From: Lineus longissimus
Taxonomy: Eukaryota; Nemertea; Pilidiophora; Heteronemertea; Lineidae
Direction: 5' to 3'
Length of the DNA stretch: 64,000 nt
Assembly (NCBI RefSeq): GCF_910592395.1
Contig: NC_088311.1
Coordinates: 3,290,501-3,354,500, forward strand
This document shows, one piece after another, positions 62,131-64,000 of the stretch (positions within the stretch are counted from its first letter, which is position 1; every line of letters begins with the position of its first letter). Below the pieces are notes generated by a model that did no database searches, was not told where the DNA came from, and saw only the letters and a program-made list of their open reading frames with translations. Both the position numbers and the translations under genes were made by a program.

Positions 62131-62545
62131 TTGCTGATAGCATACTTGTATCAACAGCATTCGCTGATAGCATACTTGTATGAACAGCAATAGCTGATAG
62201 CGTAGTTGTATATCCAGTCATTCTGCACTTGTATGAACAGCAATAGCTGATAGCGTAGTTGTATATCCAGTCATTCTGCACTTGTATGAACAGCAATAGC
62301 TGATAGCGTAGTTGTATATACAGTCATTCTGCACTTGTATGAACAGCAATAGCTGATAGCGTAGTTGTATATCCAGTCATTCTGCACTTGTATGAACAGC
62401 AATAGCTGATAGCGTAGTTGTATATCCAGTCATTCTGCACTTGTATGAACAGCAATAGCTGATAGCGTAGTTGTATATCCAGTCATTCTGCACTTGTATG
62501 AACAGCAATAGCTGATAGCGTAGTTGTATATTTAGTCATTCTGCA
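62131..62545. repeat. 53-bp minisatellite, seven full units
   Basis: Units begin at 62175, 62228, 62281, 62334, 62387, 62440 and 62493, each starting CTTGTATGAACAGCAATAGC and ending CAGTCATTCTGCA. The inner copies are almost identical, indicating recent expansion; the last is diverged. Two shorter units precede the array (from about 62131). It lies in the presumed 3' UTR or just beyond the terminal exon at 61624. Confidence 0.95.
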
Positions 62546-62932
62546 GTTGTATCGACAGTCTTCCTGCAGTCTTTAGACCTTGGTTGTCTGGTAACCAATC
62601 TAAAGAAAACACCTCTGGTTCCTTTATAGGTCTAGTCAAATTCTTTCTTGATTAAAATTGAAATGAGTTAAATTTACCCAACCAATTTTCAATCTGGTTA
62701 GGATGTCATAACTCAAGTTTATTGGTTAATATCACATCCAGGTGGTTGACAGTGGCATTATTAAACCTAACAGTGACTGGCATTGTGTCATTTTAATCTC
62801 AGGAACTGCTGTTCAATACCGATTGCATTCTCCAGCTACGGGGTAGGAAATCAAATCATATCTACATGTACATGGTGAAGGTCTATTTGAATGATTGAGT
62901 TCTTATTCTGGACTATGGGTATGGAGATTGGC

Positions 62933-62938
62933 AATAAA
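62933..62938 (+). promoter_or_regulatory. AATAAA polyadenylation signal candidate
   Basis: This is a canonical hexamer about 1 kb after the stop at 61916. If used, the 3' UTR would contain the 53-bp minisatellite. Confidence 0.25.
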
Positions 62939-63030
62939 CAGAGTTGGTGAAGTTGTGGGTCATAAAGTATGCATGATTTAAATCTCGTGGAGTTCAGGGA
63001 CTTGGCTGTTGAATAGAAGAAGTAGTCAAT

Positions 63031-63049
63031 GGGGGGGGGGGGGGGGGGG
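63031..63049. repeat. Run of 19 G
   Basis: A homopolymer G tract preceded by AGTCAAT. It is the third G or C run of at least 17 in the window. Confidence 0.9.
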
Positions 63050-63339
63050 TCCAAAGCTGGCTCAAAATAATGATACAGAAGACAATCTAAATCTAAACTC
63101 AAGCTATTTTATGTGAGAATTCCTTTAAGCCAACTTATGACACCTTCAAGAATCACATCCGCGAGACCCCTTGCACTACACAATATACAAACTTATCTCT
63201 TCAGCCTGACTGCCCCAAGACAAAAGAAAAAGATTATTTTACTTCTTAATTATATCTTTGATGTCCTCTTAAGATGACCAACGAAGCGTGGAAGCTGTTT
63301 GATGTTGATCATCCGCCAATCAAGAAGGGACTCAAATCG

Positions 63340-63640
63340 TGATTCATCTATTTGTGACATCTGAGGTGTTGCTGATTGAGTATCTAATTGTCTTACGTGT
63401 GTCGGCTTGAATCTTCTTTGATCAAGATGGTGTTGGATTTTGGTCTTTTTCTGGTAGTTAAGACCTGATTCATGGTTTCATTCAAGTAACAATGATTTGT
63501 GAATTTGTCTATTTGTGACATCTGATGTGCTGTTGAGCTAAATGTCTTATGTTTGTCGAGTTGATTCCTGTGTTGGACTGTGGGTGAGATTGGTGTTGAT
63601 CTGTTCGTTAAACATGATTCATGGTTGCAGTGACATTACC
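63340..63640. repeat. Two-copy direct repeat, offset about 161 bp
   Basis: TCTATTTGTGACATCTGA at 63347 and 63508 is followed in both copies by a TGCTGTTGA- or TTGCTGATTGA-like phrase, then GTCTTA.GT.TGTCG and GATTCATGGTT. Diverged, non-coding. Confidence 0.65.
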
Positions 63641-64000
63641 TTTGATGAAACTCTATAAGATTCTTGATGTAGGTCTGATCAAACGGTTATGTTGATATGT
63701 CATTGTATTGCATTTAAGCAATCTTTTTTATCATTTCATCACTACGATCCTGAGTTATATCATCGTTAATTTTGTTATGAATATCTCTTTACCAAAGCCT
63801 GCAGAATATGATTCGAATCGAATACCACCTTCTCCCTGCCAGCTGATGGCAGCCAGGCTTTCCCTGCGTTGTCATTATATCCAAGGCTATGCTATAATTA
63901 TAGTTTGAATGTTCTCGAAGATGCAAACCAGTCCTTTTGATCGAAACGTGATGGCGCATTTAATAATTGATTATCTGGTTTCAAAGGGAGGTATTGATAA

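Noticed and set aside
1-64000. CRISPR arrays, bacterial operons, rRNA genes
   Set aside because: No array of regular repeats with unique spacers (the 53-bp array has no spacers), no operon-like ORF packing, and no rRNA-like sequence.

Overview
The window looks like nuclear DNA from an animal with large introns and a CpG-poor, AT-rich genome. I see no bacterial-style gene packing, no operons and no ORF longer than about 180 codons. What coding signal there is comes as short open stretches between GT and AG splice signals. Repeats resembling those common in marine invertebrate genomes (a GTC-rich dispersed element near 21.8 kb, minisatellites, fold-back elements, long G and C runs) suggest a marine invertebrate, perhaps a lophotrochozoan such as a mollusc. 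That placement is inference only.

Left end (0.1-3.3 kb): the 5' end of a minus-strand gene is the best-supported coding sequence here (exon 1 at 740-1018 joined in phase 0 to exon 2 at 131-266). About 1.9 kb away, head to head, lies a plus-strand exon at 2931-3009 that encodes a signal peptide and ends in a perfect GTAAGT donor. The space between holds a degenerate minisatellite and a 56-bp tandem repeat with an 18-bp palindrome. The signal-peptide exon sits between two 68-bp inverted arms that are about 91% identical.

Plus-strand gene across the window: exons at 2931-3009, 11512-11592, 60132-60173 and 61624-61916 are joined by three phase-1 introns, each split codon reads Gly, and together they give one open frame of 164 residues. 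The product would be a small secreted protein with three cysteines and helix-like segments that I do not recognise. Its second intron would be about 48.5 kb and would contain most of the window. Rival 3' ends at 3.1 kb and at 12-15.4 kb are listed too.

Inside that intron, on the minus strand, are: a CpG-rich stretch with a possible first exon (59.4-59.6 kb), an exon with a very good acceptor (56.2-55.9 kb), and a pair of phase-compatible exons (54.8-54.5 kb and 47.8-47.5 kb). Several isolated exon-like ORFs lie on both strands. These are moderate to weak calls made from splice signals and codon pattern. Regulatory-looking spots include a paired SOX/POU-like site near 35.15 kb, three CRE-type sites ahead of a TATA-like box near 50.1 kb, and a homeodomain-site cluster near 34.3 kb. 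The rest is intronic or intergenic DNA with tandem duplications and fold-back repeats. No rRNA, tRNA or CRISPR array was found, and no protein-coding transposon was recognised.
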